Below the pieces are notes generated by a model. It worked only from the letters and a program-made list of their open reading frames with translations. It searched no databases and was not told the DNA's origin. From contig NZ_BAFM01000008.1 in assembly GCF_000334895.1 (NCBI RefSeq), positions 62,001 through 126,000 of the forward strand: a stretch of DNA of 64,000 bases. The letters are read 5' to 3'. The position numbers were made by a program, and so were the translations under genes. Below, piece after piece: positions 44,291 through 53,356 of the stretch. This stretch comes from Halococcus agarilyticus. Lineage in GTDB: Archaea; Halobacteriota; Halobacteria; Halobacteriales; Halococcaceae. Numbering within the stretch: the stretch's first letter is position 1; each line of letters starts with the position of its first letter.

Positions 44291-45132
44291 GCACCACCAC
44301 CGTGAGCCGGTTCAAGCGGATCCGATCGCGGCTCATCGACCGCCACGGCGGCACCGCGCTGGGGATCGAGGCGATCCTCGTCTACGCGTTCCTCTACACC
44401 CCGATCGCGGTGATGGTCGCGCTCTCCTTTAACGACTCCCGGCTCGCGATCGTCTGGCAGGGCTTTACGACCGAGTGGTACGCGGCGCTGTTCAGCGGCG
44501 AGACCATCGCGCGCGTCAACCCCACGGTCGCGTGGAACGCCCTCCAGAACTCCCTCCTGATCGCCGTCGTCACCGTCGTCGTCTCCACGACGTTCGGGAC
44601 GATGCTCGCGCTCGCGCTGAACCGCTACGAGTTCCCCGGCAAGGGCCTTCTCCAGGGTGTGACCTACATGCCGCTCATCATCCCGAGCATCGTGATGGGG
44701 ATCTCGCTGCTCCTCTTCTTCAATCTCCTCGGGATCGCCACCGGCGTCGGGACGGCGATCGTCGGCCACATCGCGTTCGACATCTCCTACGTGACCGTGA
44801 TCGTGCTCGCGCGCCTCCAGAGCTTCGACCGGACGCTCGAGGAGGCCGCGAAGGACCTCGGCGCGCGGGAGTTCGAGACGTTCCGGTGGGTCACGTTCCC
44901 GCTGATCAAGCCGGGGATCATCGCGGGGGCGCTGCTCGGCTTCGCGATGTCGTTCGACGACTTCGTGGTGACGTTCTTCATCATCGGGAACGAGAACACC
45001 CTCCCGATCTTCTTCTTCGGGATGGTTCGCCAGGGGATCTCCCCCGGCGTGAACGTCATCGCGACGGCGATCCTCGTGGCGACGTTCGGGTTCGTCGCGC
45101 TCGCCCAGTGGATCGGCGGGATCACGTGGTGA
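44287..45132 (+). CDS. potC: Polyamine-type ABC transporter permease (PotC-like)
   Basis: A 281-residue permease. TM1 is AILVYAFLYTPIAVMVALSF, then the EAA loop is LEEAAKDLGAREFETFRWVTFPLI (about 188-211). The segment GFAMSFDDFVVTFFIIGNENTLP is characteristic of PotC/PotI, where it contributes to substrate passage. The GTG start overlaps the PotB stop by four bases (GTGA), giving coupled translation. It is followed by a separate promoter for the binding protein. Confidence 0.9.
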   Translation: MSTTTVSRFKRIRSRLIDRHGGTALGIEAILVYAFLYTPIAVMVALSFNDSRLAIVWQGFTTEWYAALFSGETIARVNPTVAWNALQNSLLIAVVTVVVSTTFGTMLALALNRYEFPGKGLLQGVTYMPLIIPSIVMGISLLLFFNLLGIATGVGTAIVGHIAFDISYVTVIVLARLQSFDRTLEEAAKDLGAREFETFRWVTFPLIKPGIIAGALLGFAMSFDDFVVTFFIIGNENTLPIFFFGMVRQGISPGVNVIATAILVATFGFVALAQWIGGITW

Positions 45133-45172
45133 GATCTTCCCGCCACATCTGACGGTGGATTTTACCGGAACG

Positions 45173-45179
45173 TTTATTA
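45173..45179 (+). promoter_or_regulatory. Promoter and ribosome site of the binding-protein gene
   Basis: TTTATTA centred 40 bases before ATG 45216. A purine-rich GAGAGGAG (45198-45205) lies 11 bases before the start and is a possible Shine-Dalgarno. A separate promoter would allow the binding protein to be made in excess over the permeases. Confidence 0.45.
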
Positions 45180-45215
45180 CCGAAGTTCCCAACTGTCGAG
45201 AGGAGCGGTACGATC

Positions 45216-46472
45216 ATGAAAGGAGATACCACAGCGTCCCGTCGGAAATTCCTCCAAGCAACCGGCACGCTCGGCGTCGGCTCCGCCATCGCACTCGCGG
45301 GCTGCGTCGGCAGCGGTGGCGGAGGCGGGAGTGACGGCGGCGGGAACACCAACGGGGGCACTGGCGGCGGGAACATCAGCGGCGGGGGCGGCGGAACGGG
45401 AAACAACAGTAGCGTTCCGTCGGGCGGTGACGCGTCGGTTCGCGAGGAGTACGGGCTCCCCGAACTCGACTACGAGCTGGAGAACAGACTCAATATCTTC
45501 CAGTGGACCGACTACTGGCCCTCGGAGACGGTGGGGATCTTCGAGAAGGCCTACGGGGTGAAGGTGAACGTCTCGAACTTCGCGTCGAACGAGGAGATGT
45601 TCAACAAGCTCAAGGCCGGTGGCTCCGGCCAGTTCGACCTCATCTTCCCGTCGGACTACATGGTGAACATCCTCGCGTCCCAGGACCTGATCCAGCCGAT
45701 CGACAAGGGAAAGATCCCGACGTGGGACAACCTCGAAGAGCGGTGGGCGAAGAACCCGTCGTACGATCCGAGCGACAAGCGCTACTCGGTTCCGTACTTC
45801 TGGGGCACCAGCGGGACGGGCTGGAACACGAACATGGTCGACGGCATCGGCGACACGCCCTCGTGGGACCTGATGTGGAACGAGGAGTACAAGGGGCAGA
45901 TGACGATGCTCAACGACATGCGCGAGACCATCGGGGCCTCGCTCAAGCGACTCGGCTACTCGCTGAACACGAAGGACGAGGCCAAGATCGAGGAGGCGAA
46001 GGAGGCGCTCATCGAGCAGAAGCCGCTCCTGACGACGTACTCGTCGGTGAGCCGCGACGCGGCGCTCCAGAAGGAGAACGCGAGCCCGGTCCACCTCTGG
46101 AACGGCGACGCGATCAAGGCGTACTACGCCATGGTCGAGGACGGCGAGGCACCGATCGAGTACTTCGTCCCGAAGGAGGGCGGCGTCGTGTGGATGGACA
46201 CGATGGACATCACGAAGAACGCCTCGCACGTCAACGCCGCGTACGCGTTCATGACGTTCCTCCTCAACGCCAAGATTGCCGCGAAGAACGCGAACTACGT
46301 CGCGTACGGCAGCCCGAACAAGGCCGCCAAGGAGTACATCGACGACTCCCTGCTGGAGATGAAGGCGATCTACCCCGAACAGGCCACGATGGACAAACTC
46401 GAGTTCATCGAGAACATCGGCCAGGCGACCCAGACGTACAGCCAGGCGTGGACCGAGATCCAGAACGCCTAA
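45216..46472 (+). CDS. potD: Spermidine/putrescine-type substrate-binding lipoprotein (PotD-like)
   Basis: A 418-residue exported protein. A Tat signal (twin Arg 9-10 in SRRKFLQAT) is followed by a lipobox (ALAGC, Cys30), then a Gly/Ser/Asn-rich linker (about 33-65) holding it off the membrane. The mature domain starts LNIFQWTDYWPSETV and includes FDLIFPSDYMVNILASQDLI and VPYFWGTSGTGWNTNMV, the PotD/PotF fold. The predicted ligand is a polyamine or related cation; ligand residues cannot be proven by eye. It is located between the permeases and the ATPase. Confidence 0.9.
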   Translation: MKGDTTASRRKFLQATGTLGVGSAIALAGCVGSGGGGGSDGGGNTNGGTGGGNISGGGGGTGNNSSVPSGGDASVREEYGLPELDYELENRLNIFQWTDYWPSETVGIFEKAYGVKVNVSNFASNEEMFNKLKAGGSGQFDLIFPSDYMVNILASQDLIQPIDKGKIPTWDNLEERWAKNPSYDPSDKRYSVPYFWGTSGTGWNTNMVDGIGDTPSWDLMWNEEYKGQMTMLNDMRETIGASLKRLGYSLNTKDEAKIEEAKEALIEQKPLLTTYSSVSRDAALQKENASPVHLWNGDAIKAYYAMVEDGEAPIEYFVPKEGGVVWMDTMDITKNASHVNAAYAFMTFLLNAKIAAKNANYVAYGSPNKAAKEYIDDSLLEMKAIYPEQATMDKLEFIENIGQATQTYSQAWTEIQNA

Positions 46473-46541
46473 CTCGCTCTCCGCTCAACGCACCAGCATG
46501 ACAACACCACGCGCGCACCAATCCGGCGGTGGAACGGATCG

Positions 46542-47696
46542 ATGACCCAGCAGGACGTCAGCCTCGACCACGTCACGAAGCGCTTCGACGACGTCGTGGC
46601 GGTCGACGACGTGAACTTCGATATCGAGCAGGGCAAGTTCCTCACCCTGCTCGGGCCGTCGGGGTGTGGGAAGACCACGACCCTCCGGTGTATCGCGGGG
46701 TTCGAGACGCCGACCGAGGGCGAGGTCGCCATCGACGGCCGGCGCGTGAACGACCTCCAGCCGTTCGAGCGCGACACCGCGATGGTGTTCCAGTCCTACG
46801 CACTCTTCCCCCACATGACGGTGGGCGAGAACGTCGCGTTCGGCCTCCAGATGCAGGGGATCCCCGAAACGCGGACGGCGGCCGACGGCGGTGCGACCGC
46901 CACCCGGAGCGGGGTCGGGACGTCGCTGCGCCGGCTCGTCAGCCGGGAGGACTCCGAGGAGATCGACACGCGGGTCTCGGAGACGCTCGAACTCGTCGAG
47001 CTGCCGGGAATGGAGGACCGCGACATCGACCAGCTCTCGGGCGGCCAGCAACAGCGGGTCGCGCTCGCCCGCGCGCTCGTGACCGAGCCCACAGTCCTGT
47101 TGCTCGACGAACCCCTCGGGGCGCTCGACCTCAAGCTCCGGAAGAACATGCAGGTCGAGCTGAAGGAGATCCAGGAGCAGCTCGGGATCACGTTCGTCTA
47201 CGTCACCCACGACCAGGAGGAGGCGCTCACGATGAGCGACGAGATCGCGGTGATGAACGACGGCCGGCTCGAACAGCTCGGGACGGCGACCGAGATCTAC
47301 GAGGAGCCCGCCTCCGAGTTCGTCGCGGACTTCATCGGCGAGACCAACCTCGTGCGCGGCGAGTACCGAGAGGACGCGAAGGGCGGTGTGATCGAGGCCG
47401 ACGGCACCGAGTATCGAGTCCCCGCGACCGAGGGGGCCGACGGCACCGTATCGTTCGCCATCCGGCCGGAGAAGATCCGGCTCGGCGAGGAAGCCGCCGG
47501 GCTCGCAAACCGGTTCGAGGCCGAGGTGATCGAGGAGATCTACAAGGGCAACGTCGGGAAGTTCACCGTCCGCCTCGCGAACGGCCGGGAGCTCAGTCTC
47601 GACCTCCAGATCACCGACCGGGGCGAGTATCTCTCGGCCGGCAACGACGTCACCGTCGGCTGGAAGCCGGGGAACGCGGTCGTCCTCACCAGGTAG
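46542..47696 (+). CDS. potA: Polyamine-type ABC transporter ATPase (PotA-like)
   Basis: A 384-residue ATPase. The Walker A is GPSGCGKTT (38-46), the Q-loop is FQSYALFPHM, the signature is LSGGQQQR (165-172), the Walker B is LLLDEP (186-191) and the switch His is in VTHDQEEAL. A C-terminal TOBE regulatory domain follows (FAIRPEKIRLGEE). An extra loop of about 30 residues (109-140) sits between the Q-loop and the signature. It powers import by the two permeases. ATG 46542 lies 69 bases after the binding-protein stop. Confidence 0.92.
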   Translation: MTQQDVSLDHVTKRFDDVVAVDDVNFDIEQGKFLTLLGPSGCGKTTTLRCIAGFETPTEGEVAIDGRRVNDLQPFERDTAMVFQSYALFPHMTVGENVAFGLQMQGIPETRTAADGGATATRSGVGTSLRRLVSREDSEEIDTRVSETLELVELPGMEDRDIDQLSGGQQQRVALARALVTEPTVLLLDEPLGALDLKLRKNMQVELKEIQEQLGITFVYVTHDQEEALTMSDEIAVMNDGRLEQLGTATEIYEEPASEFVADFIGETNLVRGEYREDAKGGVIEADGTEYRVPATEGADGTVSFAIRPEKIRLGEEAAGLANRFEAEVIEEIYKGNVGKFTVRLANGRELSLDLQITDRGEYLSAGNDVTVGWKPGNAVVLTR

Positions 47697-47747
47697 TCGT
47701 CTCTCGATCGCCGAATCCCGTTTCGTCCGAGGAACCCCGAATCGACG

Positions 47748-49181
47748 TCAAGGGTACCGATCGTGCCACGGCCGCTGCCGCTCGAACGCGGCGCTGGCGG
47801 CGATGACCGTGGCGTCGGCGTGGCGTCGGCCGGCGATCTGCATCCCGACGGGCAGTCCGTCGACGAACCCGGCGGGCACCGACGCGGCGGGGTGGCCGGT
47901 GAAGTTGTACGGCTGTGTGAGCACCCACCCGCGGAGCGGTTCGATCTCGACGCCGTCGATTCGGGTTGGCTCCTCGCCGTGGGGGAACGCCGTCGTTCCG
48001 AGCGTCGCGGTGACGAGCAGATCGTACTCCTCGAAGCAGTCCTGTAGCCCGTCGAAGACGTGGGTCCGAACCACGTCGGCCCGCTTGTACTCCCGCACGG
48101 TCGGTTCTTCGGTGTCCACGACGAGATCGGCGAGATAGGGGCGCACGCGGTCGCGGTCCTCACCGCGCGGGTCGAACCCCTGGGCCTCGAGGTCGTCGAA
48201 CAGCGATTGCCACCGGACGGTGGCCATCGTGTAGTAGGCGTCCACGATCTCACCCTGGTCGTGGCCGAGATCTGGGTCCACCTCGTCGACGGTCGCACCG
48301 GCCCGCTCGAACGCCGAGACGGCGTCGTCGAGCGTCTCCCGGACCGCCGGCTCGACGGGGAAGGTCCCCATTTCGGGACTGTAGGCGATCTTCATCCCGT
48401 CGATCGGCCGGTCGACGGCGGCGTGGTACTTCTCTTGTGCTGGTATCGAGAACGGATCGCGTGGATGCGCGCCGGCCATCACGTCGAGCGAGAGTGCCGC
48501 GTCCTCGACGGTGCGGGCCATCGGCCCGTTGTGTGACAGCGGCGTGTGGTCCGCGAAGGCGTTGGGGCGCGTGACGTTCGGCACCAGTCCGTAGGTGGGT
48601 TTGAGTCCGTAGACACCGCAGAGACTCGCCGGGATGCGGATCGAACCGCCCGCGTCGGAGCCCGGAGCGAGCGGCACCAGCGAATCGCCGAGCGCCGCGG
48701 CCGCCCCACCCGAGGAACCGCCGGCGACGCGGTCGGGATCGAACGGCGTTCCCGTCGGCCCCACTAACAGATTATCGGTCGTCGTGCCGAGTCCGAATTC
48801 GGGCGTGTTGGTCTTGCCGACGACGATCGCGCCCGCGCTCCTCAGCCGCGCGACGAACGGCGAGTCGGCGTCGGCGACGCGGTCCGCGAAGAGCAGGGAG
48901 CCGTCCGTGGTCCGCACCCCTTCGACGTCGGCGAGGTCCTTGATCGCGATCGGGACGCCGTGAAGCGGGCCGAGCGGTTCGCCGTCGTCGATGGCGCGCT
49001 CGGCGGCCGCGGCCGTCTCGCGGGCGAGGTCGTCGGTCACCGTCACGAAGGCGTTCGTCCGCGCGTTTCGCTCGTGGATGCGGTCGAGATGCGCTTCGAC
49101 CACTTCGGTCGGTGAGAGATCGCCATCCCTGATCCGTCTCGCGATACCGGCAGCGGTCATTCGGGTACTGGTTTCTGCCAT
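47748..49181 (-). CDS. Amidase (amidase signature family)
   Basis: A 477-residue Ser-cisSer-Lys hydrolase. Lys81 is in VPIAIKDL, the cis-Ser in GGSSGG (154-159) and the nucleophile Ser180 in GSDAGGSIR. It would cleave an amide. In this setting candidate substrates are gamma-glutamyl amides, N-acetyl-polyamines or an omega-amide, but the family is broad. It is convergent with the ATPase gene and divergent from the semialdehyde dehydrogenase. ATG 49181 starts MAETSTRMTAAGIA. It lacks the GatA-specific context (no gatB or gatC nearby). Confidence 0.88.
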   Translation of the reverse strand: MAETSTRMTAAGIARRIRDGDLSPTEVVEAHLDRIHERNARTNAFVTVTDDLARETAAAAERAIDDGEPLGPLHGVPIAIKDLADVEGVRTTDGSLLFADRVADADSPFVARLRSAGAIVVGKTNTPEFGLGTTTDNLLVGPTGTPFDPDRVAGGSSGGAAAALGDSLVPLAPGSDAGGSIRIPASLCGVYGLKPTYGLVPNVTRPNAFADHTPLSHNGPMARTVEDAALSLDVMAGAHPRDPFSIPAQEKYHAAVDRPIDGMKIAYSPEMGTFPVEPAVRETLDDAVSAFERAGATVDEVDPDLGHDQGEIVDAYYTMATVRWQSLFDDLEAQGFDPRGEDRDRVRPYLADLVVDTEEPTVREYKRADVVRTHVFDGLQDCFEEYDLLVTATLGTTAFPHGEEPTRIDGVEIEPLRGWVLTQPYNFTGHPAASVPAGFVDGLPVGMQIAGRRHADATVIAASAAFERQRPWHDRYP

Positions 49182-49318
49182 GAGGCAGGGACGAGCCGGT
49201 CGAACAAAAAGTCATACCCCCGTCTCACGAGTCACGACAGGGAAGCGTGGGACGGTGATGCAGAACGTCCACGAACCGGGCCGACGTCCGTCTGGCGCTA
49301 CCGCTACGGCCACCGAAG

Positions 49319-49326
49319 GTTTATGC
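49319..49326 (+). promoter_or_regulatory. TATA box of the semialdehyde dehydrogenase gene
   Basis: GTTTATGC centred about 27 bases before ATG 49350. This sets the start at 49350 and implies a leaderless transcript; an in-frame ATG inside the box (49323) is excluded. Confidence 0.55.
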
Positions 49327-49349
49327 ACCAGTCTGTCGATAGCCCGCTC

Positions 49350-50867
49350 ATGGCGTCGAGCGAAACGCGTTCCACGGAGGAGACTGTCGAGAACTACGTC
49401 GACGGGGCGTGGCGAACGCCCGATAGCGACGACGGCGAGGCGGTCGTGAATCCCGCGACCGGCGAGTCGCTCGCCACGGTCGCGTTCAGCAGCGACGGCG
49501 AGATCGACACGGCCGTCACGGCCGGGACCGAGGCGTTCGAGGAGTGGTCGCGACGGCCGGTCGAGGAGCGGATCCAACCGCTGTTCCGGCTCAAAACGCT
49601 GCTCGAAGAGCATCAGGAAGAGCTCGCCGAGCAGCTCACGGCCGAACACGGCAAGACCCTCGCGGAGGCGCGCGGCGAACTCCGCCGCGGGATCGAGAAC
49701 GTCGAGGTCGCCTGCGGGATCCCCTCGATGATGCAGTCCGGGACGCTCGCGAACGCTGCCCCCGGGATCGACGAGAGCGCGGTCCGCCAGCCCCTCGGCG
49801 TGTTCGCGGCGGTCACGCCGTTCAACTTCCCCGGGATGATCCCGCTGTGGTTCCTCCCCTACGCGGTCGCCACCGGCAACGCGTTCGTCCTCAAGCCGAG
49901 CGAGCGGACCCCGCTGACCGCGAAATATCTCTTCGAGTTGATCGACGAGGCGAGCTTCCCGGACGGCGTGGTCCAGCTCGTCCACGGCAGCCAGGCCACC
50001 GTCGAGGCGCTCATCGATCACGACGACGTCGCCGGCGTCTCGTTCGTCGGGAGCACGCCGGTCGCGCGGAGCGTCTACGAGCGCGCCGCGACCTCCGGCA
50101 AGCGGGTCCAGGCCCAGGGCGGCGCGAAAAACCACGTCATCGTCGCCGACTCCGCCGACGTCGCGTTCGCGGCCGAGCAGTCGATCTCCTCGGCGCTCGC
50201 GTGCTCCGGCGAGCGATGTCTCGCGAACGACATCGCACTCGTGGATCGGTCGGTTCACGAGGAGTACGTCGACCACCTCGTTCGACTCGCCGGCGACCAG
50301 GTCCTCGGCGACGGCACCGCTCCCGAGACGGATGTCGGCCCGCTCATCACGGCCGCACACGAGGAGCGCGTCCGCGAGCTCGTCGAGACCGGGATCGAGG
50401 AGGGGGCGGATCTGGTGTACGACGGCCGGGACGCGACGGCCGCGGCGGGCGGTTCGACAACCGAGGGCGACGCGGTCGAGGGAGACGCGGACGGAAACTA
50501 TCTCGGTCCGTGCATCTTCGACGGCGTCACACCCGACATGACGCTCGCGCGCGAGGAGGTGTTCGGGCCGGTGTTCGGCGTCACGCCGGTCGACGACCTC
50601 GACGAGGCGCTCTCGGTTCTCAACCGGAGTCGGTTCGGGAACGCCGCGAGCCTGTTCACCGAACGCGGCGGCGACGCGCGGCGCTTCCGCCACGAGGCCG
50701 AGGCCGGCAACCTCGCGGTCAACGCGGGCACGGCCGCGCCGATGGCGTTCTTCCACTTCGGCGGGCAGAAGGACTCCTTCTTCGGCGATCTCCACGCCCA
50801 GGGCGAGGACATGATCCAGTTCTACACCGACAAGACGGTCTACATCGAGCGCTGGCCCGATCGGTGA
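49350..50867 (+). CDS. Methylmalonate/malonate-semialdehyde dehydrogenase (CoA-acylating)
   Basis: A 505-residue ALDH-superfamily enzyme of the MMSDH type, which turns malonate or methylmalonate semialdehyde into acetyl-CoA or propionyl-CoA with release of CO2. Diagnostic marks: TPFNFPGMIPLWFLP, and the base Glu of ordinary ALDHs replaced by QGGAKNH (Asn261 region). The nucleophile is Cys290 in ACSGERC, and the C-terminal FFGDLHAQGEDMIQFYT is typical. A 25-residue Gly/Asp insertion is present near 370. In this cluster it could process the semialdehyde from beta-alanine, a product of spermidine or diaminopropane breakdown, as BauC does in Pseudomonas. Confidence 0.88.
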   Translation: MASSETRSTEETVENYVDGAWRTPDSDDGEAVVNPATGESLATVAFSSDGEIDTAVTAGTEAFEEWSRRPVEERIQPLFRLKTLLEEHQEELAEQLTAEHGKTLAEARGELRRGIENVEVACGIPSMMQSGTLANAAPGIDESAVRQPLGVFAAVTPFNFPGMIPLWFLPYAVATGNAFVLKPSERTPLTAKYLFELIDEASFPDGVVQLVHGSQATVEALIDHDDVAGVSFVGSTPVARSVYERAATSGKRVQAQGGAKNHVIVADSADVAFAAEQSISSALACSGERCLANDIALVDRSVHEEYVDHLVRLAGDQVLGDGTAPETDVGPLITAAHEERVRELVETGIEEGADLVYDGRDATAAAGGSTTEGDAVEGDADGNYLGPCIFDGVTPDMTLAREEVFGPVFGVTPVDDLDEALSVLNRSRFGNAASLFTERGGDARRFRHEAEAGNLAVNAGTAAPMAFFHFGGQKDSFFGDLHAQGEDMIQFYTDKTVYIERWPDR

Positions 50868-50904
50868 GCGAACGAAGCGGTACCCACGCTGTTGTGTGAG
50901 TCGG

Positions 50905-51564
50905 TCAGTCGTCGCCCGCCGCCACACTCTCGGTCGCTCGCCGGTCGCACTCGGCGGCGAAGTTGTCGAGCACGCGGGTCGCGTTCGAGTCCGCGAACGT
51001 GTGTTCGCCGTCGGTCCAGTCGCTCGGTCGATCCCTCACGCGCTCGGTGAACTCCGGATGGAACTGGACGGTCCAGACGGGTGCGTCGGCGTGCCGCGTG
51101 CAGAAGTGGTCGTTGTAGGCGGTCCGTGCTGTCGACTCCATCCCGTCGCCTGGCTCGACCACGAGATCCGAGTGCAGCACCGGCACGACGGACTCGACGC
51201 CGTCGAGGATCGAGTCCGCCTCCAGAACCTCCATCTCGACGAACGTCGCCCGGCGACGCCGCCCGACCACCTCGCCACCGAGCGCGGCGTTCACGAGCTG
51301 GTGGCCGAAACAGACGCCGAGCAGCGGGACGCGCCGCTCGATACACGCCTCGACGAGGTGCTTCTGTTCCGGGATCCACGCGTGCTCGGTGTCGTAGACG
51401 CTCGCGGTGCTGCCGCTGATGACGACTCCCTCGTACGCCCCGAGGTCGGGCAGTTCGGCGTCGTCGGCGTAGACGCGGTACTCGCTCTCCGAGAGGAGCC
51501 GGGCGATCTCGGGCGCGAGATACCGATACTCCGGCCTGACTTCGTCGTCGAGGACCAGGATCAT
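50905..51564 (-). CDS. Class I glutamine amidotransferase-like hydrolase
   Basis: A 219-residue stand-alone GATase1 domain. The nucleophile elbow is LLGVCFGHQL (Cys85), and the triad partners are in VQFHPEF (His169, Glu171). No synthetase partner is fused or adjacent, so it probably hydrolyses a free gamma-glutamyl compound. In the neighbourhood of a PuuA-like ligase this is the natural candidate for a PuuD-like release of GABA or beta-alanine from its gamma-glutamyl form; it belongs to a different GATase subgroup than E. coli PuuD. It is convergent with the MMSDH gene. Confidence 0.85.
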   Translation of the reverse strand: MILVLDDEVRPEYRYLAPEIARLLSESEYRVYADDAELPDLGAYEGVVISGSTASVYDTEHAWIPEQKHLVEACIERRVPLLGVCFGHQLVNAALGGEVVGRRRRATFVEMEVLEADSILDGVESVVPVLHSDLVVEPGDGMESTARTAYNDHFCTRHADAPVWTVQFHPEFTERVRDRPSDWTDGEHTFADSNATRVLDNFAAECDRRATESVAAGDD

Positions 51565-51778
51565 GCCCGGTCTTCGCGGTCGGCCATCATAAACCCTGCC
51601 GGGCGGGGTTGGGATCCGTTGGGCGGGGCGCTCCGGTCGGCGAGGTTGTCTGGCGAGGCAGCCTCTCGATCATCGGTCGGTTTGGCACGGTCGCGCGCTG
51701 TCCGTGCCGGGGAGGGAAACGAATAGCGGCCACGATTGCTGGTAACGAGTCGATTATGAACGATTGGTGTCTGCGCCT

Positions 51779-51834
51779 ACTCGGTAGTGAAGCGGAAACG
51801 TCAGTACCGACCCACGCGTCCGCCGCTACCGAGT
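51779..51834. promoter_or_regulatory. Spaced 9-bp inverted repeat before aldehyde dehydrogenase 2
   Basis: ACTCGGTAG (51779-51787) and its exact complement CTACCGAGT (51826-51834) lie 38 bases apart directly before ATG 51842. It could be a two-site operator or a stem over the start region. Confidence 0.35.
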
Positions 51835-51841
51835 CAGAGCC

Positions 51842-53356
51842 ATGAGCACACCGACATTCACCGACACCATCGACGAGAACCACGCGGACGCCATCGAGCG
51901 AGCCACCGCCGACCTCGCGATCGAGCACTGGATCGACGGGCGGAGTTCGGCCGACGGCGAGACGTTCGAGACCGTCGACCCTGCCGTTGCCGACCCCATC
52001 ACGACAGTCGCCCGCGGGGATGCGGACGACATCGATTCGGCAGTAGCGGCTGCACGCTCGGCGTTCGACGAGGAGTGGCGCGAGACTACGCCCCAAGAAC
52101 GCAGCCAGTACGTCCACGAGTGGACCGCCGAACTCCGGGACCATCTCGACGAACTCACCCTCCTGGAGAGCCTCGACACCGGGAAGCCGCTCGCGTACGC
52201 CCGCGACGAACTCACCGAGGCGCTCGAACAGTTCGAGTACTACGCCGCGGTCGCGCAGGCCCACGAGGGCTCTCAGCTCCCGCAGGGCGCGGACAACCAC
52301 GTGTACACGCGGAGCGAACCCTACGGCGTCGCGGGCCAGATCCTGCCGTGGAACTACCCGCTCAGCCTGTTCGGCTGGAAGACCGGCGCGGCGCTTTCGG
52401 CGGGCAACACCGTCGTCTGCAAGCCCTCGGAGGAGGCCCCGCTGTCGATCACTCGTGCAGCACAGCTCTCCGAGAATATCCTCCCGGACGGCGTGCTCAA
52501 CGTCGTCAACGGCTACGGCGAGGAGGCGGGCGCGGCGCTGACCGACCACGCCGGCGTCGACAAGCTCTCGTTCACCGGCTCGGTCCCGGTCGGCCGGGAA
52601 GTGATGGCCGCCGGCGCGGATCAGATCACACCGGTGACGCTCGAACTCGGCGGGAAATCACCCTACGTCGTCTTTCCGGACGCCGACATCGAGCAGGCCG
52701 CCGAGACCTCCGCGTCGGGCATCTTCTACAACACCGGCCAGTCGTGCGACGCGTGTTCGCGCATCCTCGTCCACGAGGACGTCCACGACGAGTTCGTCGA
52801 TGCGTTCGTCGAGACCGCCGAGGCGTGGGAGCCTGGCGATCCGCTCGCCGACGGCACCACGATGGGGCCGCTGACGTTCGACGACCAGCACGAGAAGGTG
52901 TCGAACTACGTCGACGTCGGCCGCGAGGAGGGTGCGGAACTCATCCTTGGCGGTGACGGCAGTGCTGGGATCGAGAGCGACGACGGGTACTTCTTCGAGC
53001 CGACGGTGTTCGACGACGTCGACAACGACATGCGGATCGCCCAGGAGGAGATCTTCGGGCCGGTCCAGTGCATCATCACGTTCGCGGACTACGAGGAGGC
53101 GATCGAGCTCGCGAACGACGTCGAGTACGGGCTCGCCTCCGGCGTCGCCACCCAGGACGCATCGACCGCCCACCGCGCGGCGGCAGAGATCGAGGCCGGC
53201 AGCGTCTGGATCAACGAGTACCACGGCGGCGGCGTGGGCATCCCCTTCGGCGGGTACAAGGCCTCGGGGATCGGCCGGGAGTGTGGGAAGGACACCCTCG
53301 ACGAGTACACCCGAACGAAGTCGGTCAACGTCGCCCTCGACGACCCGCTGTCGTAG
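51842..53356 (+). CDS. Aldehyde dehydrogenase (NAD(P)-dependent) 2
   Basis: A 504-residue ALDH resembling betaine-aldehyde/gamma-aminobutyraldehyde dehydrogenases. Marks: WIDGRSSADGETFETVDP, GQILPWNYPLSLFGWK, VVCKPSEEAPL, base Glu268 (LELGGKSP), nucleophile Cys302 (GQSCDACSR), EEIFGPVQCIITF and a C-terminal GGGVGIPFGGYKASGIGRE. With about 30 extra N-terminal residues it is longer than ALDH 1. It probably oxidises an aminoaldehyde such as 3-aminopropanal or 4-aminobutanal. It closes the cluster on the right; the DNA beyond becomes AT-rich and gene-free. Confidence 0.9.
   Translation: MSTPTFTDTIDENHADAIERATADLAIEHWIDGRSSADGETFETVDPAVADPITTVARGDADDIDSAVAAARSAFDEEWRETTPQERSQYVHEWTAELRDHLDELTLLESLDTGKPLAYARDELTEALEQFEYYAAVAQAHEGSQLPQGADNHVYTRSEPYGVAGQILPWNYPLSLFGWKTGAALSAGNTVVCKPSEEAPLSITRAAQLSENILPDGVLNVVNGYGEEAGAALTDHAGVDKLSFTGSVPVGREVMAAGADQITPVTLELGGKSPYVVFPDADIEQAAETSASGIFYNTGQSCDACSRILVHEDVHDEFVDAFVETAEAWEPGDPLADGTTMGPLTFDDQHEKVSNYVDVGREEGAELILGGDGSAGIESDDGYFFEPTVFDDVDNDMRIAQEEIFGPVQCIITFADYEEAIELANDVEYGLASGVATQDASTAHRAAAEIEAGSVWINEYHGGGVGIPFGGYKASGIGRECGKDTLDEYTRTKSVNVALDDPLS

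Noticed and set aside
44173-45192. A 339-codon minus-strand frame opposite the PotC gene
   Set aside because: It is a shadow of a clear membrane permease and is almost entirely charged residues.
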